DNA of 6,933 nt from assembly GCA_014381035.1 (NCBI GenBank), contig JACMIS010000263.1:1-6933 (forward strand). The letters are read 5' to 3'. Each line of letters begins with the position of its first letter. Position 1 is the stretch's first letter. The notes under the pieces are model-generated. The model had not been told where the DNA came from, did not search any database, and worked only from the letters and a program-made list of their open reading frames with translations. This DNA is from Armatimonadota bacterium. GTDB lineage: Bacteria; Armatimonadota; Armatimonadia; Armatimonadales; Armatimonadaceae. The position numbers were made by a program, and so were the translations under genes. Shown here in pieces: positions 1 through 5,380 of the stretch.

Positions 1-695
1 CCGGCGGCGCGGGCTATCGCCTCGGCGGCGTCCGCTTCGTTCTGCGTTCCCAAAAGCACCGGACGCATCCCCGCGTCCGCCAGCATTTTCAGACACGCGA
101 TCCAGCGATCAGGAGTCCATGTTTTATTCGCGACCGAGGCACCGACGATGCAGCCGACAAGCGGTCCGGTGCCCGGTTTTGCCGGTTCGAGGAGCGCGGA
201 TACGTCGGTCGTGGTGAGATACGTTTGCGCCTCGATACGTTCGGGTCGCGGAATATTTACGGATTCACAGAAGCCGAGAAGCCGCTCGACGACGTGTATT
301 CGCGCCCTGTTTGGCACGATAGGGTCGGTTAAAAACAAACGGTTTCCCTCACGATTGGTGTCGAAACCAACGCGGCGAAACGCGCCCGTTGCGAGCGTGA
401 CCGCACCGGAGACGAATAACCCTTGCGCGTCCAACACAGTGTCGTAATCATACGGGCGCAGTTCCTGTGCGAACGCCCAGAGGTCGGGAACGCTTTTCGA
501 CGGCAGAACATGCGTCCACGAAAGGTGCGGGTTGTCTTGCAGGAGCGGCGCGAACGCCCTCCCGACCGCCCAGCCGATTACTACGTCCGCGCCGAGACCG
601 GAACGCAAGGATTGCGCGAGCGGTAACGCATGAACGACGTCCCCCAACGAGGAGAGTTTGACCAGAAGAAGGCGCGAAGCCGTTGGATTAGCCAC
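1..695 (-). CDS. Glycosyltransferase family 9 (heptosyltransferase-like), 3' end missing
   Basis: Reading the minus strand from a GTG at 695-693 gives 231 codons open to the left edge. The product resembles GT9 enzymes such as ADP-heptose:LPS heptosyltransferase, which add sugars to the lipopolysaccharide core at the inner face of the inner membrane. The N-terminal Rossmann domain opens with LLLVKLSSLGDVVHALPLA (residues 9-27), the GT9 acceptor-side signature with S15/S16, G18 and D19. VLDAQGL at 87-93 and RRVGFDTNREGNRLFL at 107-122 are also typical. The second domain begins near 178 and shows GASVANKTWTPDRW (185-198), the nucleotide-sugar side motif. GT9 proteins usually have about 320-370 residues, so roughly a third is missing. 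An in-frame TAA lies four codons before the GTG, and no other start gives the full KLSSLGD region. There is no convincing Shine-Dalgarno; a TATAAT sits 8 nt before the GTG. The family is clear; the exact sugar and acceptor are not. Confidence 0.9.
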   Translation of the reverse strand, partial: MANPTASRLLLVKLSSLGDVVHALPLAQSLRSGLGADVVIGWAVGRAFAPLLQDNPHLSWTHVLPSKSVPDLWAFAQELRPYDYDTVLDAQGLFVSGAVTLATGAFRRVGFDTNREGNRLFLTDPIVPNRARIHVVERLLGFCESVNIPRPERIEAQTYLTTTDVSALLEPAKPGTGPLVGCIVGASVANKTWTPDRWIACLKMLADAGMRPVLLGTQNEADAAEAIARAA

Positions 696-703
696 GGCTT
701 CGC
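674..703. repeat. Perfect 9-bp inverted repeat across the GT9 start
   Basis: GCGAAGCCG at 674-682 is exactly mirrored by CGGCTTCGC at 695-703, with a 12-bp centre. TGG/CCA (684-686 with 692-694) can extend the stem by three pairs with one bulged base. One arm starts immediately downstream of the -10 box and covers the expected transcription start and the first base of the GTG codon; the other lies within codons 5-8. This is a common place for a repressor operator. In RNA the start codon would be partly paired. An arm match of this size can occur once by chance in a window of this length, so the position is the main argument. Confidence 0.4.
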
Positions 704-709
704 ATTATA
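704..709 (-). promoter_or_regulatory. -10 box (TATAAT) of the GT9 gene
   Basis: The minus strand reads TATAAT at 709-704, a perfect -10 consensus, with only 8 nt between it and the GTG start at 695. Normal -10 to start-site geometry puts the transcript end near 697, so the mRNA would carry about 2 nt before the start codon. I see no good -35 hexamer at 16-18 bp upstream and no TGn extension, so the box rests on its exact match and its position in a divergent spacer. Confidence 0.55.
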
Positions 710-814
710 CGCCGTTCCAGACGAATTGGGTATGCGTCTCTCATCTATACCTTTTCGCAAAAGCGATACCTCCTACCGTTTCACCATCCCATACGCCGGG
801 TACGTTTTAAACAC

Positions 815-818
815 GAGG
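815..818 (+). promoter_or_regulatory. Ribosome binding site (GAGG) of the exported repeat protein
   Basis: GAGG lies 8 nt before the ATG at 827, the usual spacing. This supports the start at 827 over the internal ATG at 845 (Met7), which has AGAGG directly abutting it with no room for a spacer. Confidence 0.55.
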
Positions 819-826
819 CAAAAAAC

Positions 827-1657
827 ATGAGCCAGAAGCAGAGGATGAACGTTTCGCCGAAAAAAGGGGCGTGCTTGGCGGCGATTTTGCTGGCAGGACA
901 ACAGGTATTCCTGCCGCTGATGCCGGGTTTCACGCCCGACACCGCCTATGCACAGACGGGCAATACCGGCAGACCTGCCGGCGGCGCGGCGGCGATCAAG
1001 TTTCCACAAAAAAACAATCAGACTATTTTACGCGTCCAGGCGTATGCCCCCATGCCGGGAGTCAAAGGCGGGGCGCAAGTGATCGTGAACGGGGAAGCGG
1101 TAACACCCGACGGTTCGGACTGGATGGATATTTCGACCTACGCACGTCCCGGTACGAACACCTTGCATATTACGCCGCTCGGTCGGGGTGCGACGGTCTC
1201 GGTGTCTCATGCCGCGACCGCGGGACAATTTCGACGGTTGACACAGGTGAGTTTCCGCGGCGATGACGTTGCCAAAGGGGGACGCAATGTTGTCTTTCGC
1301 CTTCCGGGTACCGGTGGAGTCACACCCGTCAAGACCCCGGTCTCCGGTTCGGTAGATCAGCAATACATCCTTCGTACCGAAGTCAGCGGTGCTCCGGTCG
1401 CGGTATTTTTGAACGGCGCGAAAATCGGCGACTTCCAAAACGTGCAGAATCTGGATGTCAGTGATTCGGTAGTGTCCGGTAAAAATACCCTGCGTGTGGT
1501 TTGGACGCAAACGGGGGTGCGAGGTTTAGTCCGTGTTGCCTACGCCCAGACCAAGAACCGTTTCCGTGAACTGGCCACTGTCAGAATTCAGAATAAAAAA
1601 ACAGAGAAAGCGGGCGAGGAAACGATCACGTTCACGGCGGGTGCATCCCGGATGTGA
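827..1657 (+). CDS. Exported protein of unknown function with two tandem beta-sandwich-like repeats
   Basis: I do not recognise a named family for this 276-residue protein. Residues 1-42 look like a signal peptide: basic start (K4, R6, K12, K13), hydrophobic core about 16-34, and a likely cut after AYA (40-42), so the protein should leave the cytoplasm. Two copies of one unit follow, at about 67-160 and 181-272. Shared landmarks in order are ILR (67-69; 181-183), an NG turn after a beta strand (88-89; 196-197), D-[IV]-S (101-103; 210-212), G-x-N-T-L (109-113; 218-222), an FR-x-L segment (135-138; 246-249) and a closing strand ending in F (157; 269). The NG...D[IV]...GxNTL order is seen in jelly-roll carbohydrate-binding or sugar-binding-like domains, so ligand or glycan binding is possible but only inferred. 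No catalytic motif is visible. It is divergent to the GT9 gene and separated from purM by 115 bp. Confidence 0.8.
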   Translation: MSQKQRMNVSPKKGACLAAILLAGQQVFLPLMPGFTPDTAYAQTGNTGRPAGGAAAIKFPQKNNQTILRVQAYAPMPGVKGGAQVIVNGEAVTPDGSDWMDISTYARPGTNTLHITPLGRGATVSVSHAATAGQFRRLTQVSFRGDDVAKGGRNVVFRLPGTGGVTPVKTPVSGSVDQQYILRTEVSGAPVAVFLNGAKIGDFQNVQNLDVSDSVVSGKNTLRVVWTQTGVRGLVRVAYAQTKNRFRELATVRIQNKKTEKAGEETITFTAGASRM

Positions 1658-1682
1658 ACCGTACTCATCGCGTTTCGCAATG

Positions 1683-1734
1683 TTTTGTCCTGTGCCAATC
1701 AAGGGTCATCTGTTAAGAGTGGTGCAGGACAAGA
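1683..1734. repeat. Long inverted repeat upstream of purM
   Basis: TTTTGTCCTGTGCC at 1683-1696 faces GGTGCAGGACAAGA at 1721-1734. The core TTGTCCTG/CAGGACAA is exact. As RNA all 14 positions pair if three G-U pairs are allowed, and A1697-U1720 adds a fifteenth, leaving a loop of 22 nt (1698-1719). It begins 26 nt after the stop of the exported-protein gene and ends 21 nt before the extended -10 box of purM. No U-tract follows on either strand, so an intrinsic terminator is unlikely. An operator or a processed 3'-end hairpin is more plausible. Exact 8-bp arms at this spacing are not rare by chance, so the longer wobble-paired stem and the placement carry the case. Confidence 0.4.
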
Positions 1735-1754
1735 TGCCCGTGCCGGAAAACCCC

Positions 1755-1763
1755 TGATACAAT
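1755..1763 (+). promoter_or_regulatory. Extended -10 promoter of the purM operon
   Basis: TGATACAAT combines the TGn extension with TACAAT, a one-mismatch -10 hexamer at 1758-1763. No TTGACA-like -35 appears at the expected distance, as is usual for extended -10 promoters. The predicted transcription start is near 1770, about 3 nt before the purM ATG, and there is no Shine-Dalgarno between. The same TGn-TACAAT arrangement recurs before the gene at 5381, which supports it as a real promoter style in this genome. Confidence 0.65.
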
Positions 1764-1772
1764 ATCGACCGT

Positions 1773-2822
1773 ATGACCGACGATTTACAGCCGACCCCGA
1801 CTACCTATGCCGACGCAGGGGTAGATATTAACGCTGGCAATGAAGCCGTTTACCGAATGAAAGAGCATATCCGCTCGACGTTCACGCCCAATGTTTTAGC
1901 CGATGTCGGGAGTTTCGGCGCGATGTTCGCGTTCGACAAAAACGCTTGCGATAACCCGGTTCTGGTCTCCTCGATAGATGGCGTCGGGACGAAATTGAAG
2001 ATCGCCGTGCTGACCGGGATTCACGACACCGTCGGGCGCGATTTAGTCTGGCACTGCGTGAACGATATTTTAGTGCAGGGGGCACGCCCCCTGTTCTTCC
2101 TTGATTACTTCGGCACCGGAAAACTTTCACCACAGGTCGCCGCCGATGTCGTGAAGGGCATGGCGGATGGTTGCCGCGCCGTCGGTTGCGCCCTGATCGG
2201 CGGCGAGACCGCCGAAATGCCGGGCATGTACACGGACGGCGAATACGACCTTGCCGGATGTATCGTCGGCTTGGTCGAACGGTCGCGCGTCATCGACGGT
2301 TCGAAAGTGGCAGCGGGCGATGTGCTGATCGGTCTGGCGTCGGACGGGTTGCATACGAACGGTTACTCGCTTGCACGCCATGTTCTCTTGGACAAGGCGA
2401 AATTGACCGTGGACCAGCACATTCCCGAGTTCGGGCGCACACTCGGCGAGGAGCTGCTCACGCCGCATCGGTGCTACGCTCCCGCCATCCTGCCCTTACT
2501 CGACCAGTTCGATGTCCACGCAATGGCGCACATTACCGGCGGCGGATTTTACGATAATATTCCTCGTGTCCTTCCGACCGGAACCGGCGCGGTCGTCGAG
2601 CGGCGCATGTGGAATCCCCCGGCGATATTTCGCTATATCCAAACCGTCGGTAACGTGCCCGATCACGAGATCTACCGCACGCTCAACATGGGAATCGGGC
2701 TGGTACTGATCGTCCCCCGCGAGCAAGCCGTGGCGATCACGGACGCGCTGAATACCTCCGGCGAATCGGCGGTAATGTTAGGCGAAGTAGTACGCGGGTC
2801 ACACGAGGTACAGATCGTTTAG
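1773..2822 (+). CDS. purM: Phosphoribosylformylglycinamidine cyclo-ligase (AIR synthetase)
   Basis: PurM uses ATP to close formylglycinamidine ribonucleotide into 5-aminoimidazole ribonucleotide in the fifth step of de novo purine synthesis, in the cytoplasm. The 349-residue length matches the family. Motifs occur in the expected order: TYADAGVDI (11-19) at the N-terminus, DGVGTK (69-74), HCVNDI (94-99) for metal/ATP handling, GGETAEMPG (143-151), SDGLHTNGYSL (190-200), HITGGGFYDNIPRVLP (253-268) and MGIG (306-309). These span both the N-terminal ATP-binding and C-terminal AIRS domains, so the enzyme appears intact. The ATG at 1773 gives the standard N-terminus. No ribosome binding site precedes it and the -10 box ends 9 nt upstream, which suggests a nearly leaderless message. 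It is the first gene of a three-gene operon; its TAG overlaps the next gene's Shine-Dalgarno. Confidence 0.97.
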   Translation: MTDDLQPTPTTYADAGVDINAGNEAVYRMKEHIRSTFTPNVLADVGSFGAMFAFDKNACDNPVLVSSIDGVGTKLKIAVLTGIHDTVGRDLVWHCVNDILVQGARPLFFLDYFGTGKLSPQVAADVVKGMADGCRAVGCALIGGETAEMPGMYTDGEYDLAGCIVGLVERSRVIDGSKVAAGDVLIGLASDGLHTNGYSLARHVLLDKAKLTVDQHIPEFGRTLGEELLTPHRCYAPAILPLLDQFDVHAMAHITGGGFYDNIPRVLPTGTGAVVERRMWNPPAIFRYIQTVGNVPDHEIYRTLNMGIGLVLIVPREQAVAITDALNTSGESAVMLGEVVRGSHEVQIV

Positions 2823-2826
2823 GAGA
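2821..2826 (+). promoter_or_regulatory. Shine-Dalgarno (AGGAGA) for the M23-like gene
   Basis: AGGAGA shares two bases with the purM TAG stop (2820-2822) and lies 5 nt before a TTG at 2832. It decides that unusual start: no ATG or GTG is available nearby, and the reading frame is closed upstream by the purM stop itself, which is in the same frame. The overlap suggests translation coupled to purM. Confidence 0.75.
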
Positions 2827-2831
2827 CGCCG

Positions 2832-3608
2832 TTGCAAGAATCCAGCGAAGTTATCAACAACGATTATTCGATCCAGGTTCTGGACGAAGAGCGCGGCGAT
2901 GGCACGATTGCATTTAACGCGTTGCTACAAAACTGCCTCGAAGCCGTTGTCACGGTCCGCCTGGAGTTACAGAATATGCAGTGTGATAAGCCGATACCCG
3001 TTACCGCGAACGTGGTCGCCGGGAAAGCGCGATTCAATGTCGCCAACATTTGGGCGAAACCCTCTGGTAAAGAGTCCCGGTATTGGTTCAAATCCAGCGC
3101 GATATTGGGACATACCCGTTCCGGTGTCATCCATCGCCACATTTATGCTCTGCCCTACCAGGGTAGGAAACATCTTGTCTCCGAGGTTTTTCCGGACCGA
3201 AAAGCGATACCGAAATTCACGCAAAACGAGCACTTCGCCGTCTGGCGAATGCCAGTCGGAACGAAAGTCTGTGCGGCACGCGGCGGAGTGGTCATCGCTG
3301 TCCGGATGGATGTACAGAAGAAGGATGCATCATCGGGGAACTATGTTGTTGTTCGTCACGGCGATGGCACTTACGGGAGGTATATCCACCTGCAACAAAA
3401 CGGATTGTTTGCGCGATTGGGTCAGAAAGTAGTTGCCGGTCAATTACTCGCTCTCTCGGGGGCTTCGGGGGCGGCAACCTATCCTCAATTCGCATTTCAG
3501 GTGTATCAACCGATCTCGGGTTATACTCAACGTGGTTTTCCGTTGACGTTTCGGACAGCGAAGAATGAAATCATCCCGCTCAAGCCGGGGAAGCAGTATT
3601 ATCTATGA
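2832..3608 (+). CDS. M23/LytM-domain protein lacking zinc ligands (probable pseudoenzyme)
   Basis: The 258-residue product has two parts. Residues about 10-110 form a beta-rich N-terminal region ending in IYALPY (104-109), like the domain preceding the peptidase in one group of M23 proteins. Residues about 125-230 are an M23 (lysostaphin/LytM) fold: MPVGTKVCAARGGVV (140-154), NYVVVRHGDGT (170-180), YIHL (184-187), GQKVVAGQLLALSGASG (197-213). Active M23 endopeptidases bind zinc through an HxxxD pair and the last His of HxH. Here no Asp lies between residues 123 and 159 (the aligned position is V137 or W138), and HxH reads Q219-F220-A221; only the mid-domain His (H186) remains. Hydrolysis is therefore unlikely, as in regulatory LytM proteins such as EnvC. 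There is no signal peptide or membrane segment, so a cytoplasmic location is implied. The gene reads as less GC-rich than its neighbours. It starts at TTG after AGGAGA and its stop overlaps the next ATG. Its function is unknown. Confidence 0.82.
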   Translation: MQESSEVINNDYSIQVLDEERGDGTIAFNALLQNCLEAVVTVRLELQNMQCDKPIPVTANVVAGKARFNVANIWAKPSGKESRYWFKSSAILGHTRSGVIHRHIYALPYQGRKHLVSEVFPDRKAIPKFTQNEHFAVWRMPVGTKVCAARGGVVIAVRMDVQKKDASSGNYVVVRHGDGTYGRYIHLQQNGLFARLGQKVVAGQLLALSGASGAATYPQFAFQVYQPISGYTQRGFPLTFRTAKNEIIPLKPGKQYYL

Positions 3609-5182
3609 AAGTATTTGTTTACGACACGACATTACGCGACGGTTCGCAAGGCGAGGGCGTCTCCTTTTCTGTTGCGGATAAGATCAAGATCGCCCGGCGA
3701 CTGGACGAGTTTGGCGCGGATTATATCGAAGGCGGTTGGCCCGGTGCGGTCACGAAAGACACCGAGTTTTTCGCCCGCATGAAGGAAGCCCCGCTGAGAC
3801 GCGCACGGCTTGCCGCGTTCGGCTCGACGCGGAAGGCGAACATACGGGTCGAAGACGATGTTCTGTTGAAACATCTGCTGGACGCCGAAACGCCGGTCGT
3901 GACGATTGTCGGTAAGTCGTCGGCGTGGCACGTGACGGAAACGTTGCGCGTTCCTTTGGAAGAGAATATCGCCATGATCGGCGAGTCGGTGGCGTACCTG
4001 AAACAGCACGGCAAGGAAGTGATCTACGACGCCGAGCATTTCTTCGATGGCTACAAGGAGAACCGGGAATATACCTTTTCCGCGCTACGTGCCGCTGTCG
4101 AAAGCGGGGTGGACTGGCTGTGCCCCTGCGACACGAACGGCGGCACGCTCCCGCACGAAGTCCACGCGATCATCGCCGATGTCGTGCGAACGTTCCCCGG
4201 CGTGAAAGTCGCCATGCACCCGCATGATGACGGCGACTGCGGCACGGCGAACGCGCTGGCGGCGGTACAAGCCGGGGCGACGCAAGTGCAGGGCACGGTG
4301 AACGGCTACGGAGAGCGGGTCGGGAACGCGAACATAGTGCCGATTGTCGCCGCACTCCGCCTGAAGATGGGCTACGATTGTTTGTCTGAGGGGGCGATGC
4401 ACGAGTTGACCAAGTTATCGGCTTTCGTGGACGAAGTCGCCAACATCGCACCGAACCCCAAAGCCGCCTATGTCGGGCGGAACGCGTTCACGCACAAAGC
4501 TGGGCTCCACGCCGATGCGATCTCCAAAGCACCGACCGCGTATGACCACATCGAGCCGCAGATCGTCGGCAACACGCGCCGCTTGCTGGTTTCCGAGCAG
4601 TCGGGCGGGGCGACTATCGCGCAGAAAGCCGCCGATTTAGGCTACGAACTCGACAAACGCTCCCCGGAAGCAAAGGCGGTTTTAGCCGAAGTCACCGAGC
4701 GCGAGCGCGGCGGGTACTCGTTCGAGGGTGCGGAAGGATCGTTCGAATTGCTCCTGAAAAAGGCGACCGGGCGTTATCGGAAACTGTTCGAATTGATCGG
4801 TTTCCGTGTGCTCACCGAACGCCGCGCCAACGATCCCGAACCGATCACCGAGGCGACCCTGCGCCTGCGTGTCGGCGACCGGGAAATGCTGACGGTAGCC
4901 GAGGGCGACGGTCCGGTCCATGCCTTAGACGGCGCACTCCGAAACGCGCTGTTATCCGTGTATCCCCAACTCGCCGAGATACGCCTGACCGACTTCAAAG
5001 TCCGTGTCGTTTCCGCGAGCGAAGGAACGGCGGCAAAGGTGCGTACCATCGTGGAAACTACCGGACCGGGCGGCGAAACCTGGTCCACGGTCGGCGTCTC
5101 GTACAACATCATCGAGGCATCCTGGCAAGCGTTGGTGGACGCTGTTGAGTACGGACTGTTGCGCGACGCGGCGGCGAAATAG
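3605..5182 (+). CDS. cimA: (R)-citramalate synthase
   Basis: CimA condenses acetyl-CoA with pyruvate to citramalate, the first step of the threonine-independent route to 2-oxobutyrate and isoleucine, in the cytoplasm. The 525 residues fit the long citramalate synthase group (TIGR00977). The TIM-barrel part shows DTTLRDG (7-13), with D12 the expected metal ligand, GADYIEGGWPG (38-48), YDAEHFFDGY (141-150), HPHDDGDCGTAN (205-216) with metal ligands H205 and H207, and GTVNGYGERVGNANI (230-244). A linker with YVGRNAFTHKAGLHADA (289-305) leads to a C-terminal LeuA-type allosteric domain (about 390-520), so end-product feedback, presumably by isoleucine, is expected. EHFFDGY and the D211 of the HxHDD motif favour CimA over 2-isopropylmalate synthase, though homocitrate or isopropylmalate activity cannot be fully excluded. 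The ATG overlaps the previous stop as ATGA, giving coupled translation. It is the last operon gene; a 198-bp hairpin-rich spacer follows. Confidence 0.93.
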   Translation: MKVFVYDTTLRDGSQGEGVSFSVADKIKIARRLDEFGADYIEGGWPGAVTKDTEFFARMKEAPLRRARLAAFGSTRKANIRVEDDVLLKHLLDAETPVVTIVGKSSAWHVTETLRVPLEENIAMIGESVAYLKQHGKEVIYDAEHFFDGYKENREYTFSALRAAVESGVDWLCPCDTNGGTLPHEVHAIIADVVRTFPGVKVAMHPHDDGDCGTANALAAVQAGATQVQGTVNGYGERVGNANIVPIVAALRLKMGYDCLSEGAMHELTKLSAFVDEVANIAPNPKAAYVGRNAFTHKAGLHADAISKAPTAYDHIEPQIVGNTRRLLVSEQSGGATIAQKAADLGYELDKRSPEAKAVLAEVTERERGGYSFEGAEGSFELLLKKATGRYRKLFELIGFRVLTERRANDPEPITEATLRLRVGDREMLTVAEGDGPVHALDGALRNALLSVYPQLAEIRLTDFKVRVVSASEGTAAKVRTIVETTGPGGETWSTVGVSYNIIEASWQALVDAVEYGLLRDAAAK

Positions 5183-5213
5183 GTTTGTGTGACCGGACAG
5201 TCAGCTTGGGTCT

Positions 5214-5243
5214 CCGGGGCATAAAAGTCCCGGATCGATCCGG
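5214..5243. repeat. Overlapping hairpins with a 14-bp perfect palindrome
   Basis: CCGGGG (5214-5219) pairs with TCCCGG (5228-5233), including one G-U pair, around the loop CATAAAAG. The right arm is also the left arm of CCGGATCGATCCGG (5230-5243), a perfect palindrome. The two RNA hairpins cannot form at once. They lie 32 nt after the cimA stop. No U-run follows, so this is not a standard terminator. Confidence 0.5.
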
Positions 5244-5260
5244 CTGTGACTACGGACGTT

Positions 5261-5280
5261 GACCCCTGCTTCAGCGGGTC
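5261..5280 (+). terminator. Possible weak terminator-like hairpin after cimA
   Basis: GACCC pairs with GGGTC, then CTG with CAG across one bulged C, closing a CTT loop, for 8 pairs in total. The following bases, TTAACATATC, hold only a short U stretch, so termination would be weak. It is the best terminator candidate between cimA and the next gene, but it may simply be the middle unit of the hairpin cluster. Confidence 0.3.
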
Positions 5281-5293
5281 TTAACATATCAGT

Positions 5294-5310
5294 CGGGATA
5301 TAAATACCCG
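5294..5310. repeat. Third hairpin, resembling the one at 5214-5233
   Basis: CGGGATATAAATACCCG forms a CGGG/CCCG stem with an A/T-rich loop. With the following GGA it resembles the hairpin at 5215-5234: both read CGGG, two bases, ATAAA, two or three bases, CCCGGA. This suggests a duplicated or repeat-family element. It lies 44 bp before the next promoter. Confidence 0.4.
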
Positions 5311-5350
5311 GAAACCATCTCGCAAACCATATACAAACGTTCTTTCCATT

Positions 5351-5359
5351 TGCTACAAT
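5351..5359 (+). promoter_or_regulatory. Extended -10 promoter of the propeller-phosphatase gene
   Basis: TGCTACAAT carries the TGn extension and the same TACAAT hexamer (5354-5359) seen before purM. The predicted transcription start is near 5366, giving a leader of about 15 nt. No clear -35 box is seen. Confidence 0.65.
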
Positions 5360-5364
5360 GGCGC

Positions 5365-5371
5365 GGAAGGA
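5365..5371 (+). promoter_or_regulatory. Shine-Dalgarno (GGAAGGA) of the propeller-phosphatase gene
   Basis: GGAAGGA lies 9 nt before the ATG at 5381 and fixes that start. It would sit at the very 5' end of the transcript predicted from the -10 box, in contrast to purM and the GT9 gene, which lack a leader. Confidence 0.65.
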
Positions 5372-5380
5372 ACTTCTCTC

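Noticed and set aside
423..626. Short plus-strand open frames within 148-661
   Set aside because: They overlap the GT9 gene on the opposite strand, whose motifs are unmistakable; none has its own motif or Shine-Dalgarno.
747..770. CTTTTCGCAAAAG dyad flanked by two ATACC copies in the divergent spacer
   Set aside because: The stem is only 5 bp and the flanking repeats are 5 bp, so chance is an adequate explanation; it does not line up with a convincing promoter for the gene at 827.
1028..1510. A 160-codon open frame on the minus strand
   Set aside because: It lies wholly inside the exported-protein gene, has no recognisable motif or ribosome binding site, and is explained as a shadow of a GC-rich coding frame.
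3605..5182. Annotation as 2-isopropylmalate synthase (leuA) or homocitrate synthase
   Set aside because: The length, the EHFFDGY segment and the HxHDDxD variant fit the citramalate synthase group better.
5183..5380. A known riboswitch or T-box leader before the gene at 5381
   Set aside because: The hairpins lie upstream of the predicted transcription start (about 5366), so they would not be in that mRNA, and no T-box or riboswitch core motif is recognisable.
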